From contig CAVYQS010000015.1 of NCBI GenBank assembly GCA_963770765.1, positions 76,335-140,334 of the forward strand: a stretch of 64,000 nt of DNA. Direction: 5' to 3'. Positions 1 through 11,780 of this stretch are shown here, piece after piece. The stretch comes from CAVPCY01 sp963770765 (lineage in GTDB: Bacteria; Actinomycetota; Coriobacteriia; Anaerosomatales; PHET01). How positions within the stretch are numbered: position 1 is the first letter of the stretch; each line of letters starts with the position of its first letter. The notes under the pieces are model-generated. The model searched no databases, had not been told where the DNA came from, and was given only the letters and a program-made list of their open reading frames with translations. The translations under genes and the position numbers were made by a program.

Positions 1-71
1 AGCCCGGCGGCTCCGGCACCGACGGCGTCTCATCGGCGCGGACCACCGAGTGCTGGTCGGAGATCCACGAT

Positions 72-398
72 GTGAACGCCACCACCGCGATCCGGGCGGC
101 GCTCGCGAGCGATTCTCACGTTGAGCGCACCACCGCGATCTTCTCGGCTCTGGCTGACGCGACTCGGTTCAGGATCCTCGAGTCGCTCGCCCGCGGCGAG
201 CTGTGCGTGTGCGATCTGGCCGACGTCGTGGGGGTCAGCCAGTCGGCGACGAGCCACCAACTGCGCCTGCTGCGCGACCGCGGCCTGGTCGCGCACCGCC
301 GCGACGGGCAGCGGGCGGTCTACCGGCTCGCCGACGATCACGTGCGTATGCTGATCGGCGTGGGGCTCGAGCACGCCGCCGAGGAGTCCGCGAGGTGA
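72..398 (+). CDS. ArsR/SmtB-family metal-responsive repressor
   Basis: A 108-residue winged-helix protein with the ArsR pattern: ALADATRFRILESL (helices 1-2), then ELCVCDLADVVGVSQSATSHQLRLLRDRGLV as recognition helix and wing. The Cys pair in ELCVCDL is the place where ArsR, CadC and CmtR relatives bind soft metals (family knowledge). It starts at GTG 72; the frame is open back to the window edge, so a longer form cannot be excluded. Its TGA overlaps the GTG of the metal ATPase at 395, so the two are translationally coupled. Likely role: derepression of the efflux pump when Zn, Cd or Pb is present. Confidence 0.9.
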   Translation: MNATTAIRAALASDSHVERTTAIFSALADATRFRILESLARGELCVCDLADVVGVSQSATSHQLRLLRDRGLVAHRRDGQRAVYRLADDHVRMLIGVGLEHAAEESAR

Positions 399-2629
399 GC
401 TCTCCCGAAGCGCCTGCTCTGGCGCGACCGACACCATGCTCGGATGAGTCCGGCCGTGCTGGCGCCCGGCATGCGTCGTGGCGCATCGAGGGCCTGGACT
501 GTCCTGACTGCGCTCGCAGCGTGGTGGCGGCGGTCGAGCGCGTCCGCGGGGTAACCTGCGCAGACCTGAACTTCGCGTCAGCGACGCTGCTCGTGGAGTG
601 GGACGCCGGTGCCGAAGCGCCCGAGGGTGTGGTCGGCGAGGTCGTCGAGACCGTGATGGCCGCCGGATACGGTGCCGCCCGCATCGACGAGAGCGGTATC
701 ACCGAGGCCGTGGCGCCCCGGCCATGGGCCGACCGCTATCGTGCCGAGATCGCGACGGTGGGCTCGGGCGTCTTCACTGCTCTGGGCGGGCTACTGGGTT
801 GGCTGGGCGCGCCGGATTCGCTCTCGGTCGCGTCGTACGCCATCGCGATCGCCTTCGGGGGCTTTCTGGTGTGGCGTCGCGTGAACGTGTCGCTCAAGGC
901 ACGCGCGCTCGATATGAACGTGCTGATGACGGTCGCTGTCGTGGGCGCGGCGCTTCTCGGCGAGTGGGGCGAGGGGGCCACCGTCTACTTCCTCTTCGCG
1001 TTGGGCGGTCTTCTCGAAGCGCGTTCCCTGGAGCGTACGCGGCGCTCCATCCGCGACCTGATGGCGCTCACGCCCCCGGTCGCGCGCGTGCGCGAGGGCG
1101 AGAGCCTCGTCGAGGTCGCGGCTGCCGATGTCGTGGTCGGAGCGACGGTCATCGTCCGGCCGGGCGAACGCGTGCCGCTCGACGGGACCGTGCTGTCGGG
1201 CTCGACGGCCGTGGACGAGTCGGCGATCACCGGCGAGTCGGTGCCTGCGGGCAAGTCCGCCGGCGACGCCGTCTTCGCGGGCACACTGAACACCACCGGC
1301 CTGATCGACGTCGAGGTCACCGCGGCGGCCCGGGACTCGACGCTCGCCCGTATCGTGTTCCTCGTCGAGGAGGCCCAGGCGTCCAAAGCGCCCGCTCAGA
1401 CGCTCGTGGAGCGCTTCAGCCGCTGGTACACCCCGTCGGTGATCGTCCTCGCAGGGCTCATCGCGGTCGTGCCGCCACTGGCCGCGTCGCTGCTCGGCGC
1501 GAGCTGGGGAAGCTGGGCCGAGTGGATCGAGCGCGCGCTCGTGCTGCTCGTGGTCAGCTGTCCGTGCGCGCTCGTCATCTCGACTCCGGTGTCGATCGTG
1601 AGCGGCATCACGCGTGCGAGCAGAGACGGCGTCCTCGTGAAGGGCGGCGCCTTCCTCGAGACCGCCGCCCGCATCAGGGTGGTCGCCTTCGACAAGACCG
1701 GCACACTCACGAGCGGGCGGCCCGAGGTGACGACGGTGTCCGTGCTCGACGACCGCTCATCAGACGAGGCGCTCGGGATGGCAGCGGCGCTCGAGGCGCA
1801 CAGCAACCACCCGATCGCACAGGCCGTCGTGCGGGCGGCGACGGTGCAGGGAGCGCGGGGCACGATGCCGGTCGACAAGTACACCGAGCAGCCCGGCGTC
1901 GGTGTCGTGGGATCGATCGGCGGGGTCGAGTGGCAGGTATGCAGTCCCGGATGTGCCGAGGATGCCGGCGTACTGGGCCTCAACCGGGCTGCCGAGGCGG
2001 TGGCGACCGTCGAGCGGCGCGGCGAGACGGCGCTCGTGCTGTTCTCGGCTGCCGAACCGGTCGCCGTCATCGGCGTCGCCGATCAGGTCCGTCCCGAGAC
2101 CGCGGGCGCACTCGCGGCCCTTCGGCGCGGCGGCATCGACCATCTGGTGATGCTGACCGGCGACAACGAGAGGGTCGCTCGTGCCGTCGCACAGACCGCG
2201 GGCATCACGGAGTACCGGGCTCGGCTCCTGCCGGAGGCCAAGACCGCCGCGGTGCGCGAGCTGGCCGAGACGCACGGCCTCGTGGCGATGGTGGGGGACG
2301 GCGTCAACGACGCGCCGGCGCTCGCTGCAGCGGACATCGGCATCGCGATGGGCGCTGCCGGAAGCGACACCGCGCTCGAGACCGCCGACGTCGCGCTGAT
2401 GCGAGACGACCTCACCGCGCTCGCGGGCTTCCTCGACCTGGGGAGGCGGACGTTGCGGACGATCAAGCAGAACGTGGCCTTCTCGGTGCTGGTCAAGGCG
2501 CTCTTCCTGGTGCTCGCGGTGACCGGTAACGCGACCCTGTGGATGGCGGTCTTCGCCGACACCGGCGTGGCGCTGCTCGTGATCGTGAACGGCATGCGGC
2601 TGCTGCGCAAGCGCCCGCTCTCTGCGTGA
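395..2629 (+). CDS. zntA: P1B-type Zn/Cd/Pb-translocating ATPase
   Basis: A 744-residue heavy-metal efflux ATPase. An N-terminal HMA domain carries GLDCPDCA (about residues 33-40). The membrane CPC motif lies in SCPCALVIS (Cys near 389), the phosphorylation site in DKTGTLT (Asp near 433), the nucleotide-binding HP in SNHPIAQ (near 470) and the hinge in GDGVND (near 634). CPC plus HMA and an upstream ArsR gene fit the ZntA/CadA class that exports Zn, Cd and Pb; Cu export is less likely. The GTG start at 395 overlaps the repressor stop codon. Length is normal for the family. Confidence 0.93.
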   Translation: MSSPEAPALARPTPCSDESGRAGARHASWRIEGLDCPDCARSVVAAVERVRGVTCADLNFASATLLVEWDAGAEAPEGVVGEVVETVMAAGYGAARIDESGITEAVAPRPWADRYRAEIATVGSGVFTALGGLLGWLGAPDSLSVASYAIAIAFGGFLVWRRVNVSLKARALDMNVLMTVAVVGAALLGEWGEGATVYFLFALGGLLEARSLERTRRSIRDLMALTPPVARVREGESLVEVAAADVVVGATVIVRPGERVPLDGTVLSGSTAVDESAITGESVPAGKSAGDAVFAGTLNTTGLIDVEVTAAARDSTLARIVFLVEEAQASKAPAQTLVERFSRWYTPSVIVLAGLIAVVPPLAASLLGASWGSWAEWIERALVLLVVSCPCALVISTPVSIVSGITRASRDGVLVKGGAFLETAARIRVVAFDKTGTLTSGRPEVTTVSVLDDRSSDEALGMAAALEAHSNHPIAQAVVRAATVQGARGTMPVDKYTEQPGVGVVGSIGGVEWQVCSPGCAEDAGVLGLNRAAEAVATVERRGETALVLFSAAEPVAVIGVADQVRPETAGALAALRRGGIDHLVMLTGDNERVARAVAQTAGITEYRARLLPEAKTAAVRELAETHGLVAMVGDGVNDAPALAAADIGIAMGAAGSDTALETADVALMRDDLTALAGFLDLGRRTLRTIKQNVAFSVLVKALFLVLAVTGNATLWMAVFADTGVALLVIVNGMRLLRKRPLSA

Positions 2630-2658
2630 AACGCGTCTCGCCGGCGCCCGCCGCGGGT

Positions 2659-2689
2659 GCCGGCCGGCGGCGGGCCGAGGCCGGCCGGC
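2659..2689. terminator. Perfect GC inverted repeat between convergent genes
   Basis: A 10-base arm (GCCGGCCGGC) at 2659-2668 is repeated inverted at 2680-2689 with an 11-base loop. It lies between the convergent ends of the metal ATPase and larE. No U tract follows on either strand, so it is a candidate bidirectional terminator only. Confidence 0.4.
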
Positions 2690-3525
2690 TAGCTCATGGG
2701 AGGCTGAGGGGACTCCTGTGCAGGCAGGCTGAGCACTTCGTTCATCGAACCCGAGCGGTAACCGTCGAGGTCTTGGGCCACCCAGGTGAAGCCCGCAGCG
2801 CGTACCGCCTCGGCGACACTCGCTCGCAGTGCCCACGCGCGCTCCATCTCCTCGGGAGCGACCTCGACCCGCGCGAGAGTGCCGTGAGCGCGGACTCGGA
2901 ACTGGCCGAGGCCCAGGGCCCTGACCGCTTCCTCGGCCGCCGCGATGCGCAGCAGCCCGTCCTCGGTGATCGGCTGGCCATACGGGAAGCGCGACGCGAG
3001 ACACGCCATGGAGGGCTTGTTCCAGTTGGGCAGCCCGACCTGGAGTGCCAGTTCGCGTATCTCGGCCTTCGTCAGTCCGACCTCTTGAAGAGGGCTGACC
3101 ACCCCGTGCTCGGCCTTGGCTTTCGTTCCGGGGCGGTAGTCGGCGAGGTCGTCGGCGTTGCTGCCGTCGGCCACGTGGTCGAGCCCGTTGACCTCGGCGA
3201 CGCGCTGCAGGAGGCTGAACAGCTCGCCCTTGCAGAAGTAGCAGCGGTCGGGGGTGTTCTCGGCGAACCGGGGGTCGGCGAGCTCGTAGGTCTCCACCTC
3301 GAGGAGCTGCAGTCCCAGCGTGCGGGCGAGTTCGCGAGCGGCGATCACCTCGTTGGTCGTGCAGGTGTCCGAGGTCGCGAGCACCGCGCGGCACCGCTCG
3401 CCGAGAACCGCATGCGCCGCGAATGCGAGGAGCGTGGAGTCGACTCCTCCCGAGTACGCGACGAGCACGCTTCCCAACGACTGGAGGCGCGTGAGAAGCG
3501 CGTCGTACTTGTCTTGCGTCGTCAT
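2689..3525 (-). CDS. larE: ATP-dependent sacrificial sulfur transferase LarE
   Basis: A 278-residue PP-loop protein. YSGGVDST (Ser25-Ser30) is the ATP pyrophosphatase loop. DRCYFCKGELF (Cys95, Cys98) and KPSMACLASRFPYG (Cys175) follow. Cys175 sits where Lactiplantibacillus LarE has Cys176, whose sulfur is given up to make the nickel-pincer nucleotide cofactor. ATG 3525 is chosen because a GGGAGGGG Shine-Dalgarno precedes it; a TTG two codons upstream is the alternative. larB and larC are not in the window, so the cofactor pathway must be completed elsewhere, or the protein serves another sulfur-transfer role. Confidence 0.88.
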   Translation of the reverse strand: MTTQDKYDALLTRLQSLGSVLVAYSGGVDSTLLAFAAHAVLGERCRAVLATSDTCTTNEVIAARELARTLGLQLLEVETYELADPRFAENTPDRCYFCKGELFSLLQRVAEVNGLDHVADGSNADDLADYRPGTKAKAEHGVVSPLQEVGLTKAEIRELALQVGLPNWNKPSMACLASRFPYGQPITEDGLLRIAAAEEAVRALGLGQFRVRAHGTLARVEVAPEEMERAWALRASVAEAVRAAGFTWVAQDLDGYRSGSMNEVLSLPAQESPQPPMS

Positions 3526-3713
3526 TGCCAAGAGCCCCTCCCGAGAGCGTTCGTTGAGTATAGCGGTAGTCGCGCCCCGGTCGACATCGCCGGCGATGTG
3601 ACGACATGGCGACCGTGAGGCCGCTCACACGTACTCGTGGGACGCGCCGGGCCGCCGAGGGGAATGAACAGTCGAAAGGCATGACGCCGCGCCCCGACCC
3701 ACGGAGGATCCCC

Positions 3714-5714
<2,001 letters not shown>

Positions 5715-5750
5715 AGCCCGCCGGACGGTACAGGGGCCGAGGGGCCCACG

Positions 5751-6314
5751 CTACAGCGTAGGACGCACCGCGTGCTGGTCCCACAGCTCCTCGGAGGAGC
5801 CGTCGAGCGCGTTGGCGTAGCGGGCGGCGGCGAAGAGCAGGTCCGAGCTGCGGTTCACGAAGGCGAGCACCTGCTCGTCGACGGGCTCCTCGGCCATCAT
5901 GGCGACGACGCGCCGCTCGGCTCGGCGCATGATGGCGCGCGCGACATGAAGACGGCACGCGCTCTCGGAGCCGGCTTCGACGATGAAATGCGTCAGGGGG
6001 CCGGTGCGCTCCTCGAAGCGGTCGACGGCGCGCTCGAGCAGTGCCACGTCTGCCGCGTCGATGTGAGGGGTGTTCTCGGTGGCATGTCCTTCGGGCGTGG
6101 CGAGCGAGCTCGAGCAGTTGAAGAGCCGCTGCTGCACGAAGTGGAGCACGTCATCGAGGAGCGGGTCGGTCACGGCCGCTCGCGCGAGCCCCACCGCGCT
6201 GTTGGCTTCGTCGACGGTGCCGTAGGCGTCGACGCGCACCGAGGACTTGCTCACGCGGGCGCCGTCGGCAAGGGAGGTCTGTCCGTGGTCGCCCTTGCGG
6301 GTGTAGATGGTCAT
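5751..6314 (-). CDS. Cob(I)yrinic acid a,c-diamide adenosyltransferase, PduO type
   Basis: A 187-residue PduO-type ATR starting MTIYTRKGDHGQTSL, the typical N-terminal ATP-binding segment, with VDAYGTVDEANSAVG, RRAERRVV and FVNRSSDLLFAAARYAN (the conserved helical core with the RxSD signature). It attaches the adenosyl group to the corrinoid cobalt to make adenosylcobalamin. ATG 6314 is preceded by AGGAG. Monocistronic here. The organism therefore uses or makes coenzyme B12. Confidence 0.93.
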   Translation of the reverse strand: MTIYTRKGDHGQTSLADGARVSKSSVRVDAYGTVDEANSAVGLARAAVTDPLLDDVLHFVQQRLFNCSSSLATPEGHATENTPHIDAADVALLERAVDRFEERTGPLTHFIVEAGSESACRLHVARAIMRRAERRVVAMMAEEPVDEQVLAFVNRSSDLLFAAARYANALDGSSEELWDQHAVRPTL

Positions 6315-6447
6315 CGCGCGCTCCTGATCGAGTAGGTGTCCTTCGTGGAGTATGCGCAACTCCCCCCGTCTCCGAAACCGCCGAGAGAGTCGCGGGCGGC
6401 GTTCGGGGCCGGGGGGAGTCGTGGTCACGTGAGGCTGCAGGCGTGCG

Positions 6448-8038
6448 TCAGCCCTCGATGATGCGCAGCGCCTCGTCTCGGTAGGCATCCATCACGAACG
6501 GGATCCCGGATATCTCCGAGGCGTCTCTCGTGAGCGCCATGAGGTCGGAACGGCTGATGGTGTCGAGCCGCATGTTGCGAGACCCGCTCATGAGCTGCTG
6601 CAGGCCGACCTTGATCTTGTCGGCGTAGGTGTAGATGCCGAGCGCTCCCATGGGGAAGGCGTCGACCTCCGAGCCGTACTCGGCCTTGAGGGTCTCGTAG
6701 GTGACGAAGATCTCCTCCTTGGTCGTCCCGAACGCCGAGACGCTCTTGGGAAGGTCCTGCTCGGCGAGCCACACGCCGATGTTCTTGCCCACGAAGCCGG
6801 GGATCATGAGCGCGCGGCCCATGCAGACCGCTTTGGTGTGCGGAGCGCCCAGGGCGAGCACCTTGAAGACGTGGTCCTCGGTCGAGAACCCGCCGGCGAT
6901 GGCGATGTCGGGCACGTAGGCGCCCTGGCTGGCGAGCTTCGCCGCCAGCTCGTTGGCCATGCACTGCAGGTAGAAGGTGGGTACGCCCCACTCCTCCATC
7001 ATGCGCCACGGGCTCATGCCGGTGCCGCCGGGGGCACCGTCGATGGTGAGCAGGTCGATCTTGGCGTTGGACGCCCACTTCATCGCCATCGCGAGCTCGC
7101 GCATGGGGTACGCGCCGGTCTTGAGCGTGACGCGCTTGGCGCCGAGCTCGCGCAGCTGTTCGACGCTGGCGTAGAACTCGTCCTCATCGACGAATCCGAG
7201 GCGGCTGTGGCGCTCGAACTGGCGGATCGCGCCGTCCTTGAAGGCCGCCTTGATCGCCGGGTCGCTCGGGTCGGGCGTCACGAGGTAGCCGCGCTTCTGC
7301 AGTTCGAGCGCGCGATCGAGGCTGTTGACCTTGATCTCGCCGCCGATGCACTTGGCGCCTTGGCCCCACTTGAGCTCGACGGTCTCGACACCCAGCGTCC
7401 CCACCACGTACTCGGCGACGCCGAGCCGTGTGTCCTCGACGTTGAGCTGCACGAGGATGTCTCCGTAGCCGCCGTGGTAGCGACGGTACGCGTTCACTCG
7501 GCGCTCCATGTCGGGAGAGCGCTTGACCTTGCCGGCCGCGTCGAGTTCGAGTTCCGGGTCGATGCCACAGACGTTCTCGCCGCACACCAACGAGATTCCG
7601 GAGATCGCCGCACCGACAGCGAAGTGGTCCCAGTTCTTTCGGGCGATCTCGGTCGAGCCGAGCGCACCGGTGAAGATCGGGACCTTCATCTTGACGCTGT
7701 TCAGGAAGCCGAACTCGGTCTGCGGTGTCGACGAGGGGGAACAACGAGTTGTCGGGGTTCCCCTCCACGCCCTGGGGTAGTCCCTTCGCCCCCAGCGCAT
7801 AGCCCATGATGTTGAGGTGCGAGTAGTCGATCGGGTAGTCCTTGTCGCCGCCGGCGGTGACCTCTCCGAACGGGCCGGGATAGATCACCTCGCGGCCACG
7901 GAACGAGGACTTGAAGACCTCGCAGTTGCCACGGCAGCCGTCGGTGCAGCGGCTGCACAGCCCCGAGCCGGGCACCACGTTCTTGGAGCGATTGGCGGTC
8001 TGGGTCGCGTCGTTGCCGCCGGGACACTGCAGGTTCAT
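6448..8038 (-). CDS. FMN-binding glutamate synthase-family protein (one frameshift)
   Basis: About 530 codons with one frameshift near 7722. The N-terminal part (from ATG 8038) has a cysteine cluster, CSRCTDGCRGNCEVFK, like that of single-subunit glutamate synthase-like proteins of anaerobes. The rest is a GltB2-type FMN barrel: KWGQGAKCIGGEIK, LLTIDGAPGGTGMSPWRMMEEWG, IAIAGGFSTEDHVFKVLALGA, KAVCMGRALMIPG. Removing one G from the run ACCGCAGACC (minus strand) restores the frame through DTQTEFGFLNS. It is divergent from glnA, so an ammonia-assimilation role is likely, though the amidotransferase domain is absent and the true donor is unknown. Confidence 0.85.
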
Positions 8039-8097
8039 CGGATTACCCCATCCCCCTGACAGGAGCGCCGGAAAGAGGCATCCTGTGCAGGAACGCC

Positions 8098-8116
8098 GAA
8101 ACATACTAGAAACATA
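8098..8116. promoter_or_regulatory. Tandem GAAACATA repeats between divergent nitrogen genes
   Basis: Two copies of GAAACATA (8098-8105, 8109-8116) lie 11 bases apart, one helical turn, in the 116-base gap between the divergent glutamate synthase-like gene and glnA. Spacing and position fit a regulator binding site for both genes. The regulator is unknown; this is inference from sequence only. Confidence 0.4.
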
Positions 8117-8154
8117 GTAGCAATGCCGCAGAAATACGGGGGAAGGAATACGCC

Positions 8155-9483
8155 GTGGGAGAGCACGTTCGCGAAGAGGCCGCTGCGCAGATCAAGGAAC
8201 AGGGCGTCGAGTTCATCCACCTCTGGTTCACCGACGTGCTCGGCTTCCTCAAGACATTCGTGATCACGATCGACGAGCTCGACACCGCCATGAGCGAGGG
8301 TATGGGTTTCGACGGCTCATCGATCCAGGGCTTCGCTCGTATCCAGGAGTCCGACATGATCGCCCTGCCCGACCCCACCACGCTGCAGATCCTCCCGTGG
8401 CGTCAGGATGGCCAGTTGGTAGCGACGATGTTCTGCGACGTCGTACGCCCGGACGGCAGCCCCTACGAGGGCGATCCGCGCTACGTCCTCAAGCGCAACC
8501 TCAAGGTCGCCGCCGAGAAGGGCTTCACGTTCTTCGTGGGACCCGAACTCGAGTACTACTACTTCAAGAGCGACACCGGCACCGAGCTGCTCGACCACGG
8601 CGGCTACTTCGACATGACCACGCGCGATCTCGCGGTCGATCTGCGCAAGCAGACGGTCCGTTCACTCAAGGAGTTCGGCATCGGGGTGGAGTACAGCCAC
8701 CACGAGGTCGGGCCGAGCCAGCACGAGATCGACCTGCGCTACGACGAGGCACTCAAGATGGCCGACGCGGTGATGACCTACCGGCTCGTGGTCAAGGAGG
8801 TCGCGCAGCTCAACGGCTTGTACGCCTCGTTCATGCCCAAGCCGATGTACGGCGAGGCCGGCAGCGGCATGCATGTGCACCAGTCGCTCTTCCGAGACGG
8901 ACGCAACGCGTTCTACGACGGGTCGGACGAGTACCACCTGTCCGCGATCGGGAAGGGCTACATCGCAGGACTGCTGCATCACGCTCCATCGTTCCTGGCG
9001 GTCACGAACCAGTGGGTCAACTCGTACAAGCGACTCGTCTCGGGATTCGAGGCACCCGTCCACATCTGCTGGGCGCACCGCAACCGTTCGGCGCTCGTGC
9101 GGGTGCCGATGTACAAGCCGGGCAAGGAGAACGCGACGAGAGTCGAGCTTCGTTCTCCCGACCCGGCGTGCAACCCCTATCTGGCGTTCTCGGTGATGCT
9201 CGCGGCGGGTCTCGATGGCATCGAGCGGGGTCTTGAGCTGCCGGCCGATGTGACCGAGGACGTCTACGAGATGAGCTCGAACGAGCGTGCACGTCGCGGT
9301 ATCGGACAGTTGCCCGAGAACCTGCGCCAGGCCACCGACGAGCTGGAGGCGAGCGAGCTGATGCGTGCGACGCTCGGAGAGCAGGTCGTGGACTGGCTCG
9401 TGCGCAATCAGCGGATGGAGTGGCACGAGTACCGCACCCGTGTCACGCCGTGGGAACTCGAGTCGTACCTGCCATTGCTCTAG
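8155..9483 (+). CDS. glnA: Glutamine synthetase, type I
   Basis: A 442-residue GSI: GMGFDGSSIQGFARIQESDM, GPELEYYYF, HHEVGPSQHEIDL, GSGMHVHQSL, NRSALVRVP, RVELRSPDPACNPYLAFSVMLAAGLDG. It joins ammonia to glutamate using ATP. The length and lack of the beta-type insertion suggest the GSI-alpha group, usually feedback-inhibited rather than adenylylated; that subgroup call is inference. The GTG start at 8155 follows GGGGGAAGGA. PII, GlnD and Amt lie just downstream on the other strand. Confidence 0.95.
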   Translation: MGEHVREEAAAQIKEQGVEFIHLWFTDVLGFLKTFVITIDELDTAMSEGMGFDGSSIQGFARIQESDMIALPDPTTLQILPWRQDGQLVATMFCDVVRPDGSPYEGDPRYVLKRNLKVAAEKGFTFFVGPELEYYYFKSDTGTELLDHGGYFDMTTRDLAVDLRKQTVRSLKEFGIGVEYSHHEVGPSQHEIDLRYDEALKMADAVMTYRLVVKEVAQLNGLYASFMPKPMYGEAGSGMHVHQSLFRDGRNAFYDGSDEYHLSAIGKGYIAGLLHHAPSFLAVTNQWVNSYKRLVSGFEAPVHICWAHRNRSALVRVPMYKPGKENATRVELRSPDPACNPYLAFSVMLAAGLDGIERGLELPADVTEDVYEMSSNERARRGIGQLPENLRQATDELEASELMRATLGEQVVDWLVRNQRMEWHEYRTRVTPWELESYLPLL

Positions 9484-9523
9484 CGCGGAAGCGACAGCTC
9501 GCTGCGGCCGCGGATCGTGAGAA

Positions 9524-11779
9524 CTAGACGGATTCGCGGATCCGCATGGCCAGATGACCGAGCACCCCGGGGTCGTCGACGGCCCCGCCGTCGGGTCCCA
9601 CGACGTGGAACGTGTCGCGCGCGACACCGTCCACGGTGAGCACCTTGGCCCAGCGGATGTCGACGCCTTCCAGGGAGACCGCCCGAGCCAGGTCGTGCAG
9701 GAGTCCCGGACGGTCCGGCGCCGTGACGGTGATCTCGGTGTCCCAGCCGCTGTGCCGGGTGGTCACGCGCACGCGCGCCCGGGAGCGCGCCGGGTAGTGA
9801 CGCCGGCGCTCGGCGAGGCGCGTGGCCAGCTCGAGTCGATCGCGCAGCGCCGCATCCACGAAGCGTTCCAACGCCGAGAACGTCTCGGTGGTGGCCGGGC
9901 GCCTCGTGGCCGAGGTCACGACGAACGAGTCCAGCACGACCGTCCCCGGAGCGCTGTACGCGTCCACCGACAGGATGTCGAGTCCGGCGAGCGCGATCGC
10001 TCCGGCGAGGCGTGCCAGCAACTGCGGCCGATCCTTGGCCGCCACCGTGAGGGTGTGGGTGTCGACGACCGGCCCGGCGGACACCGCGATCGCGGCCTGC
10101 TGCGCCGAGCCGTGCGCGATGAGTCCCGCGACCAACCGCGCGTCGCGTGCGACCCGCGTGGGCTCGCGGCTTGCCAGGTAGCGCAGTGGCGCCTGTGCGA
10201 CGAACGCGCGCTCATCGGCGGATCCCGTCGCACTCATCGCTTCGAGGGTGGCGTCTCTGACGGCCTGCCCGCGCGAAGCGAGCCCGGCGCCGTCGACCGA
10301 CTCGGACAGCGCCGCGTCCACGCGGGCGACGAGCGTGCCCACAAGCGCGGCCGTCCAGGGCGTCCAGGTGGCAGGTCCCGTGGCTCGCGAGTCCGCTGCG
10401 GTGAGCAGGTGCAGCGGCGCGAGCAACTCGGTCCGGCCGACCCTCGCGGCGCACCGCAGGATCGCGTCCTCGTCGTCGAGGTCGTCTCGCAGAGCGGTCT
10501 CGATCAGCACGAGGTGGAGCCGCACCAGGTCTGCGACGTCGCCGGCGGCCGGCGCGCCGAGTCCCATCGCGATGGCGGCATCCGCCGCGGGTCGTGCGCC
10601 GCGCTCGGCGTGACCGGCACCGCCTTCGACCTTGCCCACATCGTGCGCGAGAGCCGCCACCTGTGCCGTGCGCAGGTCGCCCACCGTCTGTGAGGAGCGG
10701 GCGAGCGTGGGATCGCCACCAAGCCCGGCGATATCGGTTGCGGCGGTGAGGCAGTGCGCGCCCACGGTCAGCTGATGGCCGAGTCCCGGGCGGCGAACGG
10801 CCATCAGCCGCGCGTAGCCCGGCACGAGCGTGTCGAGGCAGCCTGCCTGCGCCGCCAGCAGCAGTTCGGGCAGCCGTTCGTGTCCGCCATCGAGCCGCTC
10901 GAAGACCTCCTCGGCCGAGAAGGGCTTGGAGGGGGGTTCGGAGGCCCGGGCGATGCGGGCCCGGACCCGCTCGAGGATCAGGGCGGTGTCGCCGAGGGCC
11001 GCCTGCAGGGATTCGGCGTCGAACATCTCGGCGAGGTCGGTGGCGGCGTCGAGGGAGAACCGATCACCCACGCCCTCGCGCTGCAGGACCCACCGTGCCG
11101 CCGAGACGGCGGCGGCGGCGGTCCGGAGCGTATCCAGCTCTGTGGTGGTGAGCAGTCCGAGTCGCACGAGTGCGCCGGGATCTCGCTGAACGGCGCCGTC
11201 GAGCACAGCGGCGCACCACGTGAGCTCATCGTGGTCTCGGCGTCCGCCCGCGCCGTTCTTGAGTTCGGGCTCGAGCAGCCACGGGTGGCCGGGCCGGTCC
11301 CGGTCTCTCAGCTCGGACAGCGTTCGCTTGGCCCGCTTGCCGGCGTCCTTGGCGCATCCCGCGAGCACGTTCTCCGCCCACTCGAGGTCACCGGCGAGCG
11401 GACGCGCGGTGAGTGCCGCTGTGCGGATCTGCACGTCCTCGCGCATCGCCGCCTTCTGCTGCTTGGGCGAACGCACCTGGTGACCCACCTTGAGTCCGGC
11501 GTCCCACAAGGGGTAGAGCACCGCTTCCACGAACGGCTTGAGCCTGTCTGCCGGGGTCTCCGACAGTACGAGGATGTCGAGGTCGCTTGCGGGCAGGAGC
11601 GCGCCCGCACCCCATCCACCCAGTGCCGCGATCGCCCAGCGGCCTTCGTGCAGAGGCGAGGCCGCCCGGGACAGCTCCCGGACGGCCTCGTCGGTCATCT
11701 CACTCAGCTCTCGTGCCGCGGCGAGCCCCGGCGTCGCCGAAGCGATGTGGGCGGCACGCTGCGCGATGAAGTCGTGCAC
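9524..11779 (-). CDS. glnD: PII uridylyltransferase/uridylyl-removing enzyme-like protein GlnD
   Basis: A 751-residue GlnD: nucleotidyltransferase motif GGWGAGALLPASDLDILVL near the N-terminus, an HD domain (ALAHDVGKVEGGAGHAERGA), and two C-terminal ACT domains (HTLTVAAKDRPQLLARLAGAI; EITVTAPDRPGLLHDLARAV). It modifies and demodifies the T-loop Tyr of PII in response to glutamine. The GTG start lies 1 base after the glnB stop codon, so the two are coupled. It is somewhat shorter than the enterobacterial protein (about 890 residues), as in many Actinomycetota. Confidence 0.92.
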   Translation of the reverse strand: MHDFIAQRAAHIASATPGLAAARELSEMTDEAVRELSRAASPLHEGRWAIAALGGWGAGALLPASDLDILVLSETPADRLKPFVEAVLYPLWDAGLKVGHQVRSPKQQKAAMREDVQIRTAALTARPLAGDLEWAENVLAGCAKDAGKRAKRTLSELRDRDRPGHPWLLEPELKNGAGGRRDHDELTWCAAVLDGAVQRDPGALVRLGLLTTTELDTLRTAAAAVSAARWVLQREGVGDRFSLDAATDLAEMFDAESLQAALGDTALILERVRARIARASEPPSKPFSAEEVFERLDGGHERLPELLLAAQAGCLDTLVPGYARLMAVRRPGLGHQLTVGAHCLTAATDIAGLGGDPTLARSSQTVGDLRTAQVAALAHDVGKVEGGAGHAERGARPAADAAIAMGLGAPAAGDVADLVRLHLVLIETALRDDLDDEDAILRCAARVGRTELLAPLHLLTAADSRATGPATWTPWTAALVGTLVARVDAALSESVDGAGLASRGQAVRDATLEAMSATGSADERAFVAQAPLRYLASREPTRVARDARLVAGLIAHGSAQQAAIAVSAGPVVDTHTLTVAAKDRPQLLARLAGAIALAGLDILSVDAYSAPGTVVLDSFVVTSATRRPATTETFSALERFVDAALRDRLELATRLAERRRHYPARSRARVRVTTRHSGWDTEITVTAPDRPGLLHDLARAVSLEGVDIRWAKVLTVDGVARDTFHVVGPDGGAVDDPGVLGHLAMRIRESV

Positions 11780-11780
11780 C

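Noticed and set aside
3606..3713. N-terminal extension of acetyl-CoA synthetase from ATG 3606 or 3681
   Set aside because: It is low-complexity Arg/Thr-rich and GGAGG stands just before GTG 3714, which gives the normal family length.
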